Assembly: GCA_031539425.1 (NCBI GenBank)
Contig: JAVKLI010000077.1
Location: 1 to 57,602 of the forward strand
DNA from: UBA4416 sp031539425
GTDB lineage: Bacteria > Bacteroidota > Bacteroidia > B-17B0 > Aurantibacillaceae
DNA length: 57,602 nucleotides
Direction of reading: 5' to 3'
Shown here: positions 17,565 to 25,242 of the stretch, piece by piece
How positions within the stretch are numbered: the first letter of the stretch is position 1
Layout: each line of letters opens with the position of its first letter
The notes under the pieces: model-generated
Seen by the model: the letters and a program-made list of their open reading frames with translations, nothing else
Told to the model about the DNA's origin: nothing
Databases searched by the model: none
Program-made: the position numbers and the translations under genes

Positions 17565-17771
17565 AAAGACCTCGACCTTTTTTTAAAGAATTCGAACACA
17601 GTTTTAAAAGAAGTTTCTTTAACTAAGTTTATAGGGGGGAAAACTTATGCAGAATCTACAAGCGTTTATAGTAAGTATATAAAACCAATACCTAAAGATC
17701 AAAGAGTTATTCTTTGGGAAGATTTCGATGGAGAAAATCAAGATCATGTAAATGCACTTAAACTTTCTTAA
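17550..17771 (+). CDS. Candidate RiPP precursor peptide with double-glycine leader
   Basis: The peptide has 73 residues. Residues 1-30 look like a C39-type leader: G29-G30 with hydrophobic residues at -4 (F27), -7 (L24) and -12 (L19). The predicted core, residues 31-73, holds three tyrosines, K-P-I-P-K and the cluster WEDFDGENQD (56-65). W-E-D fits the aromatic-x-x pattern crosslinked by some radical SAM maturases, but that is inference. It is followed by a terminator, then the maturase. The ATG at 17550 is the only in-frame start. An older start at 17522 appears disabled by a 10-bp duplication. I recognise no named family, and product and activity are unknown. Confidence 0.75.
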   Translation: MNFNEKDLDLFLKNSNTVLKEVSLTKFIGGKTYAESTSVYSKYIKPIPKDQRVILWEDFDGENQDHVNALKLS

Positions 17772-17794
17772 AGTTAACAATTAACTATATAATT

Positions 17795-17838
17795 AAATGA
17801 GAGGCATCAAAATTGATGGCTCTCATTTTTATTTTAAT
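17795..17838 (+). terminator. Strong hairpin terminator between precursor and maturase
   Basis: Two 16-base arms (17795-17810 and 17813-17828) pair with one G-G mismatch (17804/17819), followed by the T-rich run ATTTTAAT. It lies 23 bases after the precursor stop and ends just before the radical SAM start (17845). Partial read-through would give much precursor and little enzyme, a common RiPP arrangement. Confidence 0.85.
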
Positions 17839-17844
17839 ATATAA

Positions 17845-19068
17845 ATGAGTAAAACCCACAGGCAATATAAAACATGTGTTGTAAAAATAGCAAGTAGGTG
17901 TAATCTAAATTGCACATATTGTTATATGTACAATAAAGGAGACCTCAGTTTTAAATACCAACCAAAGTTTTTAGCAAAAGACACTATCGATGCGTTTTTA
18001 AAATGTTTGGATGTTTATTTATGTAATCACACTTCTAATACTTTTAATTTTGTATTTCACGGCGGTGAACCATTATTAGCACCATTTGAAATTTATGAAT
18101 ACTTTATAACTTCTGTTGTTGTAATTTTTAAAAAACATTCTATTAAACCTACATTTGGTATTCAAACTAATGGTGTTTTAATTAATAAAAATTGGATTGA
18201 TTTTTTAAAAAAACACGAGATATATGTTGGATTTAGCTTAGATACAACCAAAACAAGTAATGATAATAATCGTATATTCCATTCAGGAAAAAGTTCATAC
18301 AATCAAATAGTTAGAGGTTTTAACTTATATAAAAAGTATATGGGATATACTCCAGGTATTTTATCAGTAATTGATATCAACCAACTACCAGAAGAGATTT
18401 TTGCGCATTATAAGAATATAAATGCTACAGTTGTGAATCTACTTTTTCCAGATGATACGTATGATTCTAATTATAAAGATGATTTAACTTTTGGTAAGTG
18501 GCTACTATCAATGTATGACTTATGGCTAAAGAATAATACAATTCAAATAGAGCAATTTGAATTGCTTACATCCTTATTTTATGGAGTTTCTAATATTGGG
18601 GATGAATATTATGGGGTTGTAGACAATAATACTTTTGTTTTGGAAACCGATGGTGGCATATTGGCTAATGATCCATTAAGAGTATGCCATCCAAATGATA
18701 ACAAAACACTTTTAAATGTAAAATATAATAATATAAATGATTTAAAATCTGACTCCTTAGCAGATTATTACTATAATAATAAACATAGACTGTCTAAAAA
18801 ATGTAGTAATTGCCAGTTATCAAAAGTTTGCTCTGGTGGTTATTTAATAAATAGATTTAGTAAAAAAAATGGCTTTGACAACCCATCTATTTATTGTAAA
18901 AGCTTAGCTTATTTTATAGTAAATGTTCAACATATTATTGCTAATTATACTAACCCAAATATGACAGATGACAAAAAAATAACTAAAATTGATTTAAATG
19001 AAGTGCTTAAATACTGTGAAAATAAAACATATGAAGAAACTAAAGAATTGTCTAAATTTAAGCATTAA
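17845..19068 (+). CDS. Radical SAM/SPASM peptide maturase
   Basis: The 407-residue protein binds a SAM-cleaving 4Fe-4S cluster at C19, C23 and C26 (RCNLNCTYCYMYN). It has the FVFHGGEPLL motif near residue 71 and a C-terminal SPASM-type cysteine set (CHPND, then CSNCQLSKVCSGGY and YCKSL). The C-x-x-x-C-x-Y-C-Y-x-Y-N-x-G-D opening resembles FxsB-like peptide-modifying enzymes that join an aromatic side chain to a nearby residue. I make that link from memory of the motif only. Position right after a precursor gene supports peptide modification. The hydrolase gene starts within its last 38 bases. Confidence 0.9.
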   Translation: MSKTHRQYKTCVVKIASRCNLNCTYCYMYNKGDLSFKYQPKFLAKDTIDAFLKCLDVYLCNHTSNTFNFVFHGGEPLLAPFEIYEYFITSVVVIFKKHSIKPTFGIQTNGVLINKNWIDFLKKHEIYVGFSLDTTKTSNDNNRIFHSGKSSYNQIVRGFNLYKKYMGYTPGILSVIDINQLPEEIFAHYKNINATVVNLLFPDDTYDSNYKDDLTFGKWLLSMYDLWLKNNTIQIEQFELLTSLFYGVSNIGDEYYGVVDNNTFVLETDGGILANDPLRVCHPNDNKTLLNVKYNNINDLKSDSLADYYYNNKHRLSKKCSNCQLSKVCSGGYLINRFSKKNGFDNPSIYCKSLAYFIVNVQHIIANYTNPNMTDDKKITKIDLNEVLKYCENKTYEETKELSKFKH

Positions 19069-20101
19069 ACTGCTTTTGTTCAACTTTGTTTCGTTAATTT
19101 CTTTTTCTCAAGTTAAACTTAATTCTGAAAATTTTTCAACATTAAGTGCATTTAATGCAGAGCTTCACGTGGTAAATGATATTAATTTTCTTGTATTTAA
19201 TAAGTTGGTGAATAATGTTACTAAAAAACCCACTATTATATTTATTACTGGCTCACAATTTTATCCTTTTTTTATAGATGAAGCCTTAGGAGCATTTCCT
19301 TTTGATGTAAATCAGTTTCTAGATGATTTTAATTTTGTTGTAGTTTCAAAACCAGGTATTCCTGTGTTTGCAAACAGTGACCGAAATAAAAGTCTTAAAT
19401 CAGCTTCTGAAGCTGGTTACTACTCTGACAGTTTAGGTAATATACCACAGGAGTTTACTTTAAATAATAATTGCAATTATTATGTAAACTCACATCTACA
19501 AGTAATAAAATATTTAAAAACAAAAACTTGGGTTGATATCTCTAAACTATATGTAATTGGACATTCACAAGGGACGAAAATTGCAACTCAACTTGCCCTT
19601 AAAACAAGATTAATAAACAAATTGGTACTTTTAGCCCCAGCTAATATTTATAGTCGATTTCACGAAGAAATTCGTAAAGTACGCACTTTAGAATTTTGTG
19701 GCGAATTAACAAATAACAAAGCGCAGTATATTGTTGATTCAATCATTAGTCGATTTAAAGAATTAGAAAATAATAAAAATGAAAAAACGAAACTCTTTGA
19801 TGAAGGAACTTATTATTCATATTATTCATTTACGGAATCTAATATCTATGATCATATTTTTAAAATAAAACAAAAAACCTTAATATTATATGGTACAAAT
19901 GGAACTAAAGATATTGATTGTGATTATTTGCAACTAGAATTAGTAAAACGTAAAATCAAAAATATTAATGTAGTTCCAAAAGTTGGGTATGATCATAGTT
20001 TTTATAAAAGTAATTGGAATGTTAAAAATGAAATTATAGATAGGACTAATGAATTTGATTTTATAATGCAAGAGGTAATTAATTGGTTAAAATCGGAGTA
20101 A
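19031..20101 (+). CDS. Secreted alpha/beta hydrolase of the RiPP operon
   Basis: The protein has 356 residues from the ATG at 19031, chosen because it starts a clean signal peptide (MKKLKNCLNLSIKLLLFNF, ending SFSQ). An ATG at 18998 would add 11 residues before it. The nucleophile elbow GHSQG places the serine at S179. A YDHSF motif near the end offers the histidine (H322), and an aspartate in KDIDCD (about residues 290-295) may be the acid. It likely acts in the periplasm, perhaps on the exported peptide or as self-protection. It overlaps the maturase by 38 bases and the next gene by one, so translation is coupled. The substrate is unknown. Confidence 0.85.
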   Translation: MKKLKNCLNLSIKLLLFNFVSLISFSQVKLNSENFSTLSAFNAELHVVNDINFLVFNKLVNNVTKKPTIIFITGSQFYPFFIDEALGAFPFDVNQFLDDFNFVVVSKPGIPVFANSDRNKSLKSASEAGYYSDSLGNIPQEFTLNNNCNYYVNSHLQVIKYLKTKTWVDISKLYVIGHSQGTKIATQLALKTRLINKLVLLAPANIYSRFHEEIRKVRTLEFCGELTNNKAQYIVDSIISRFKELENNKNEKTKLFDEGTYYSYYSFTESNIYDHIFKIKQKTLILYGTNGTKDIDCDYLQLELVKRKIKNINVVPKVGYDHSFYKSNWNVKNEIIDRTNEFDFIMQEVINWLKSE

Positions 20102-20970
20102 TGATATTGATTGAAGGAATAAAAATTTTTGATAATGCGATTTTTTCGCTAAATTTATATGATAGAATAGAAATTAATGATGGTGTAGAAGTTGCTAAAG
20201 GATATGATATATACAAAAATAAATGCTACAAACGAAATGCCTTTAAACCTAAAAATACTTGGCGAAAATTAACACTTGAGGAAATGCAGGTTATAACATC
20301 TGATACCTCTTTATTACCTCAAAATAAAATAATAGGGGTACTTCCCATTCCAAAAAAAATAAAAAGTGATTTCATTAAAAAAAGATTTCATGATGTTAAA
20401 AATTCATATGAATTTAGCAAATTACTTACAGACAAAGCAAATGAATTACAAATTTTAAATAAATCCATCGCTTTATTTTTAATTTCAATATTACAACCTA
20501 ATCGAACAATTGCTGAAGTGGAATTGTTAGCTTTTTCATTTGAACTTCCAAAACTGGAAACAATTGCATTTACACCCAAAAATAAAAATTATTTAGGGTT
20601 ACATTTGGATAATAGTTCGGCAAATAGCATTTTTAATAGAGATAATAGCCCAAATAGAATATCAATTAATATTGGTAAAGAAGATAGATATTTACTTTTT
20701 GTTAACTTGTCAATTAGTCAAATGTTAAATATGATTCTTGACAAGAAAAAAGATTTTCTAATTTCTACAAAAAACATTACAGAAAGTGATTTAGTTTTTA
20801 CGTTTTTTAAATATTATTCTAATTACCCAATATTAAGGCTCAAACAAAAACCTTATGAATCTTATGTTGCTCCAACAGATAATATTATCCATGATGGAAG
20901 TACAATAGATAAAAAAGAGTTCGATATGACGGTTGTTTTTATTGGTTATTTTAAAGTGAGTGCTAATTAA
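20101..20970 (+). CDS. Unknown protein with HxD...H metal-site pattern
   Basis: The protein has 289 residues from the ATG at 20101. That ATG overlaps the previous stop as TAATG and has GGAG just before it. A start at 20083 would add six residues. The C-terminal half reads YLGLHLDN (H168, D170), then NRISINIG and YLLFVNLS strands, then YVAPTDNIIHDGS (H264). HxD plus a distal H in a beta-rich region is the iron-binding pattern of cupin-fold oxygenases, including hydroxylases fused to or next to FxsB-like maturases. I infer a peptide hydroxylase or an inactive relative. The N-terminal half is helical and unrecognised. The family is not known to me. Confidence 0.7.
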   Translation: MILIEGIKIFDNAIFSLNLYDRIEINDGVEVAKGYDIYKNKCYKRNAFKPKNTWRKLTLEEMQVITSDTSLLPQNKIIGVLPIPKKIKSDFIKKRFHDVKNSYEFSKLLTDKANELQILNKSIALFLISILQPNRTIAEVELLAFSFELPKLETIAFTPKNKNYLGLHLDNSSANSIFNRDNSPNRISINIGKEDRYLLFVNLSISQMLNMILDKKKDFLISTKNITESDLVFTFFKYYSNYPILRLKQKPYESYVAPTDNIIHDGSTIDKKEFDMTVVFIGYFKVSAN

Positions 20971-23157
20971 ATGCCGCCCTTCCCCCACTACCACCAACCC
21001 GATGAGATGGCCTGCGGGGCAACTTATTTGCGAATGGTGGCTAAGCATTATGGCAAAAGCCTTAGTTTACCCAACATACTGCAGCAAAGCGGTACCACCC
21101 GCGAGGGTGCCAATTTGCAAGGCCTAAGCCAAGCTGCCGAAAAAATGGGCTTGCGTACCTTGGGTGTAAAAATACCATATAACAAACTTATAGAAGATGC
21201 CCCACTGCCCTGCATAGCCCACTGGAACCAAAACCACTTTGTGGTGCTGTACAAAATAAAAAAAGATACCCTCTACATTGCCGACCCTGCCCATGGGCTA
21301 CTTACCTACAGCAAAGCAGAGTTTTTAAAATACTGGGTTAGCGATGGGCACGATGAAGGCGTGCTGCTGCTGCTAGAGCCAACTCCTGCCTTTTATGCCG
21401 AAGAGGTGGAGGATAAAGATAAAAACAAACACAACTTTTCGTTTTTATACAGCTATTTGTTAAAATACCAAAAGGCTATTGTGCAGCTATTTATAGGGCT
21501 TATGGCGGGTAGTGTGTTGCAGCTCATCTTTCCTTTTCTTACCCAAAGTATTATAGATATTGGCGTTCAAAATAAAGACCTGCACTTTATTTACCTCATT
21601 TTGTTGGCCCAACTCATGGTGTTTTTTGGGCGTATGAGCATAGAGGTTATTCGTAATTACATCCTCATGCACGTGAGTAGCCGCATCAATATTGCCTTAG
21701 CTAGCGATTTTTTTGTAAAACTCATGAAGCTGCCCATCCGCTATTTTGACACCAAAATGACGGGCGATATTATGCAGCGAATCAGCGATAACCACAGTAT
21801 AGAAAGCTTTTTAACCGGCTCGTCACTCAACACCTTGTTTTCGTTGTTTAACTTTGTCATATTTAGTTGTGTGTTGGCTTGGTACAGTGGGGCTATATTT
21901 ACAGTGTTTGTAGTAGGCTCGGTGTTTTATTTTGTGTGGATTACCTTTTTTTTAAAACGCCGTGCAGCCTTAGATTATAAGCTGTTTCAGCAAGGTAGTC
22001 AAAATCAAAGCAAGGTAATGGAATTAATAAATGGCATGCAAGAAATAAAATTGCACAATGCCGAGCGGCACAAACGCTGGCAGTGGGAAAGCCTACAGGC
22101 CAAATTGTTTAAAATAAATTTAAAAGGCCTATCACTCACTACTACTCAAAATATGGGTTCGCAATTAATAAACGAACTCAAAAATATTGTTATTACCGTA
22201 CTGTCGGCCAAGCTGGTGTTGGATGGCAAGGTTACCTTAGGTATGATGTTATCCATTAGTTATATTATTGGTCAGCTCAATGCGCCGGTAATGGAAATGG
22301 TGCATTTTATACAACAGTGGCAAGATGCCAAATTGAGTTTGGAGCGTTTGGGTGAAATTCACAACAGAGAAGACGAAGAGCCTGCCAATAAAGAAACCAA
22401 TAGCGAAGTAGAGCCAAAGGCTTCTTTTCAGTTAAGCAACGTATCATTTAAATATGAAGGTGTGGGTAATGATGAGGTGTTAAAAGACATGAGCATGTAT
22501 ATACCAGCCCAGCAAATAACAGCTATAGTGGGCAGCAGCGGCAGTGGTAAAACAACCTTAATGAAACTGTTACTCAAATTTTATGAACCTACACAAGGCG
22601 ACATCAAACTCAATGAACTTAATTTAAACCAAGTGTCTGCCAGCGTTTGGCGGCACAGTTGTGGAGTAGTGATGCAAGAGGGTTATATATTTAATGATAC
22701 CATAGCCAATAACATAGCCGTGGGCGTTGATACAGTAAATAAAGACAAACTCAAGCATGCCGTTACGGTAGCCAACATAAAAGAATTTATAGAAAGTTTG
22801 CCCCTTGGCTATAATACCAAAATAGGGATGGAAGGTATAGGCATTAGCACTGGCCAAAAGCAGCGCATACTCATAGCCAGGGCTGTTTATAAAAACCCCG
22901 ATTATTTGTTTTTTGATGAAGCCACCAGTGCCTTGGATGCCAATAATGAAAAAGTGATTATGGAAAACTTAAACCAATTTTTTAAAGGTAAAACAGTAGT
23001 GATAATAGCCCACCGCTTAAGTACGGTAAAAAATGCGCATCAAATAATTGTGTTAGAACAGGGCAAGGTAATAGAGGTTGGCAACCATGCAGCGTTAACA
23101 GCTGCTAGAGGTGCCTATTATGAGTTGGTAAAAAATCAACTAGAACTGGGTAATTAA
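20971..23157 (+). CDS. C39 peptidase-containing ABC exporter
   Basis: The 728-residue protein cleaves double-glycine leaders and exports the peptide. The C39 domain (residues 1-130) has Q9, catalytic C15 (DEMACGATYL), H89 (NQNHFVVL) and D105 (ADPAHG). A six-helix membrane domain follows (about residues 160-450), then an ATPase with Walker A VGSSGSGKTT, signature ISTGQKQR and Walker B YLFFDEATSAL. The ATG directly follows the previous TAA. The gene is visibly richer in G and C than the four genes before it, so it may be a resident exporter to which a different cargo cassette was attached. The HlyD partner lies beyond an antisense toxin-antitoxin pair. Confidence 0.95.
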   Translation: MPPFPHYHQPDEMACGATYLRMVAKHYGKSLSLPNILQQSGTTREGANLQGLSQAAEKMGLRTLGVKIPYNKLIEDAPLPCIAHWNQNHFVVLYKIKKDTLYIADPAHGLLTYSKAEFLKYWVSDGHDEGVLLLLEPTPAFYAEEVEDKDKNKHNFSFLYSYLLKYQKAIVQLFIGLMAGSVLQLIFPFLTQSIIDIGVQNKDLHFIYLILLAQLMVFFGRMSIEVIRNYILMHVSSRINIALASDFFVKLMKLPIRYFDTKMTGDIMQRISDNHSIESFLTGSSLNTLFSLFNFVIFSCVLAWYSGAIFTVFVVGSVFYFVWITFFLKRRAALDYKLFQQGSQNQSKVMELINGMQEIKLHNAERHKRWQWESLQAKLFKINLKGLSLTTTQNMGSQLINELKNIVITVLSAKLVLDGKVTLGMMLSISYIIGQLNAPVMEMVHFIQQWQDAKLSLERLGEIHNREDEEPANKETNSEVEPKASFQLSNVSFKYEGVGNDEVLKDMSMYIPAQQITAIVGSSGSGKTTLMKLLLKFYEPTQGDIKLNELNLNQVSASVWRHSCGVVMQEGYIFNDTIANNIAVGVDTVNKDKLKHAVTVANIKEFIESLPLGYNTKIGMEGIGISTGQKQRILIARAVYKNPDYLFFDEATSALDANNEKVIMENLNQFFKGKTVVIIAHRLSTVKNAHQIIVLEQGKVIEVGNHAALTAARGAYYELVKNQLELGN

Positions 23158-23576
23158 ATAAAAGGATTGATGATGCGTAAAGTGTTTTCTATAACAAGGT
23201 TGTGTTGCAAATCTTCAGAATACAAGGCTGTGCAGTTAGCCTCCAACGCCGACGCTACAATCATCGCATCAAATATTTGGAATTGGTATTTTTTAATTAA
23301 ATCGATGGCTTTATTAAGCGTGGTTATTGTCATAGGAGTAATTTCGCAATTATTTAATATAGCAGCGCATTTTTTTAAAACCACATGTTTTTCAAGATTT
23401 AATTTTCGTTTTACCACATTAATTAATTCTGACACTACTTGTGAGGATACTTTAGGGAACTTAGTAATACAAGCTTGTGCAACCAGACGTTTGTGGGTTT
23501 CTTCTTGGTCAAATAAGTATATTAAAATATTAGTATCTACCGCAAATTTATTTTCTAGAATAATCATTGGCATCAT
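23154..23576 (-). CDS. PIN-domain toxin (VapC-like)
   Basis: The 140-residue protein has PIN acidic residues in the usual order: AVDTNILIYLFD (D near 14), SQVVSELINVV (E near 45), QIFDAMIVASAL (D near 101) and LYSEDLQH (D near 118). It is expected to be a magnesium-dependent ribonuclease. Two later ATGs (23573, 23567) are also possible, the last beginning MIILENKFAVDTN. Its 5' end overlaps the antitoxin stop and its 3' end overlaps the exporter stop by 4 bases, head-on. It lies antisense inside the exporter operon. Confidence 0.9.
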   Translation of the reverse strand: MMPMIILENKFAVDTNILIYLFDQEETHKRLVAQACITKFPKVSSQVVSELINVVKRKLNLEKHVVLKKCAAILNNCEITPMTITTLNKAIDLIKKYQFQIFDAMIVASALEANCTALYSEDLQHNLVIENTLRIINPFI

Positions 23577-23781
23577 CTCTATTAAATTTAAATTTTTTCA
23601 AATCTACTCTACAATCATTCAAATTTTCTATCAAGTTTTTCAAACGAATATCTTCTGCAGACTCTTTCATTTTATTTTCTGCAATTTCAAAAGCTATTAC
23701 TTCCACTTGTTTACCAAGCATTTCGGGCGGCAAGGTAATTGTATAAGTGTTTTGAGTTGGGATGATGATTTCACGTACCAT
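23548..23781 (-). CDS. Antitoxin paired with the PIN toxin
   Basis: The protein has 77 residues from the ATG at 23781. Longer in-frame sequence upstream runs into the HlyD gene region and looks unrelated. The start, VREIIIPTQNTYTITLPPEMLGKQVEVIAFEI in two pieces (TYTITLPPEMLGK is the strand-turn part), has the AbrB/SpoVT-like small-sheet look of many Bacteroidota antitoxins. A charged helical tail that would wrap the toxin follows. It overlaps the toxin gene by up to 29 bases. Family assignment is tentative, but its role as partner is well supported by arrangement. Confidence 0.75.
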   Translation of the reverse strand: MVREIIIPTQNTYTITLPPEMLGKQVEVIAFEIAENKMKESAEDIRLKNLIENLNDCRVDLKKFKFNRDDANDYSRK

Positions 23782-23833
23782 AATTTTAGTTTTAAAATTC
23801 AACCATAAATATAGGTAATAAATAAAAACCAAT

Positions 23834-25135
23834 ATGCCACAGTCAGAAAAAGACATCATACTACGCACCGAAGCAGTGAATGAGATATTAGCCGCTTCGC
23901 CTAAATGGATTTTGCGTTTTGGCATTACCGTGGTAACGATGCTGATTGTTATTGGCGTTACACTGTGTTATTTTATTAAATACCCCGATGTGTTGACAGC
24001 GCCTATTACCATTACCACTTTAAACCCTCCCGTTAGCCTTGTTGCCAAAAGCAATGGTAAGCTTACGCACTTATTTGTAAAAGATAAAACAACCGTAAAA
24101 GTAAATGAGGTGCTGGGAGTGATAGAAAATACAGGTAATTATAAAGATGTGCTGTATTTACAGCAAGAAGCCCTTCGGATCAATGAAATTATCAAACAAC
24201 CAGATGCAACTCAAAGCATTAACCTCAAAGACAGCTTAAAAACAGGTGAATTAACGACCTACTATTTACAATGCTTAAAAGCTATGAAAGATTTAAACTT
24301 GTTTGTACAAGTTAATGCCTACAACCAACAAATAAGCCTTATTAAAAAAGATTTAATAAACTACCACTATTTATTGAGTAAATATAAACGACAGCTAACT
24401 GTAAATACTGAGCAATTACAATTAGCAGAGGCAGATTACCAAAGAGATAAAAAGTTATTTGAAACCAAAGCCATATCACAGCGAGAATTTGAAACACAAA
24501 AACGGAATTATTTAAATGCCACCAATAGCAATGAACAAGCGCAAATTACGGTGTCTAATCAACTAATTCAAATTAACAGTTTAGAAAAAAGCATGTTACA
24601 ATTGCAAATACAACAGTTTCAAGAATACACCAAGTTAAAAACAGAGCTTTCACAACAACTTAAAACCTTACAAACCGAAATACTTAAATGGAAACAGCTT
24701 TATCTTATAGAGAGCCCTGTGAGCGGTAAGGTGTCGTTTTTTAATGTGTGGGTAGTAAACCAACAAGTAAAATTGGGTGATGAGTTAATGGCCATTATAC
24801 CCACCCAACAGCATCAGCAATTTATTGGCAAATGCGTGGTGCCGCTTACTAATACTGGTAAATTGGCAGTGCATCAAAAAGTAAATATCAAATTAGATAA
24901 TTACCCATACAACGAAAACGGCATGCTTCAGGGCTTAGTAGCTAATATATCGGAAGTTCCCACTAAAGATGGCTACATAGTGGATGTCGCTTTTCCAAAT
25001 GGCTTAACCACCTCGTATCATAAAGCGCTACCTTACAAGCAGCAAATGAAAGGAGAAGCCAACATCATTACCAAAAACGCTTCGGTGCTGGATAGGGTGT
25101 TTTTTAATTTTAAAAAAATGATGGATAGGAAGTGA
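23834..25135 (+). CDS. HlyD-family periplasmic adaptor
   Basis: The 433-residue protein has an N-terminal cytoplasmic segment, one membrane helix (about residues 32-55) and a lipoyl-like half-motif (KSNGKLTHLFVKDKTTVKVN). A long coiled coil (about 130-270, rich in Q, L and K) follows, then the second lipoyl half (LIESPVSGKVSFFNVW) and a beta-barrel domain. It bridges the C39 ABC exporter to an outer membrane channel, which is not encoded here. Its ATG is 52 bases from the antitoxin start, so the toxin-antitoxin pair separates it from its exporter gene. It may need its own promoter or read-through. Confidence 0.92.
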   Translation: MPQSEKDIILRTEAVNEILAASPKWILRFGITVVTMLIVIGVTLCYFIKYPDVLTAPITITTLNPPVSLVAKSNGKLTHLFVKDKTTVKVNEVLGVIENTGNYKDVLYLQQEALRINEIIKQPDATQSINLKDSLKTGELTTYYLQCLKAMKDLNLFVQVNAYNQQISLIKKDLINYHYLLSKYKRQLTVNTEQLQLAEADYQRDKKLFETKAISQREFETQKRNYLNATNSNEQAQITVSNQLIQINSLEKSMLQLQIQQFQEYTKLKTELSQQLKTLQTEILKWKQLYLIESPVSGKVSFFNVWVVNQQVKLGDELMAIIPTQQHQQFIGKCVVPLTNTGKLAVHQKVNIKLDNYPYNENGMLQGLVANISEVPTKDGYIVDVAFPNGLTTSYHKALPYKQQMKGEANIITKNASVLDRVFFNFKKMMDRK

Positions 25136-25197
25136 AAACAGAAAACGTTACTTTTTTAATATTATAAAGCAGAAAATATGTATAAAATATCTATTTT

Positions 25198-25205
25198 TAC
25201 CTTAG
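25198..25205 (+). promoter_or_regulatory. Possible -7 box TACCTTAG of glyA
   Basis: This matches TAnnTTTG at 7 of 8 bases, 37 bases before the glyA ATG. No convincing -33 element is seen. Confidence 0.3.
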
Positions 25206-25242
25206 TACGTATAATATACTAACCAAGCATTTATAATAAATT

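Noticed and set aside
17797..17844. A 15-codon frame between precursor and maturase (MRGIKIDGSHFYFNI)
   Set aside because: It is wholly made of the terminator hairpin arms and T-tail and has no leader or core features.
18998..19030. An earlier start for the secreted hydrolase
   Set aside because: The extra residues would precede and spoil a clear signal peptide that begins at 19031.
23167..23808. A 213-codon plus-strand frame after the exporter gene
   Set aside because: It is antisense to the PIN toxin and antitoxin genes, which have clear motifs. It has no recognisable domain.
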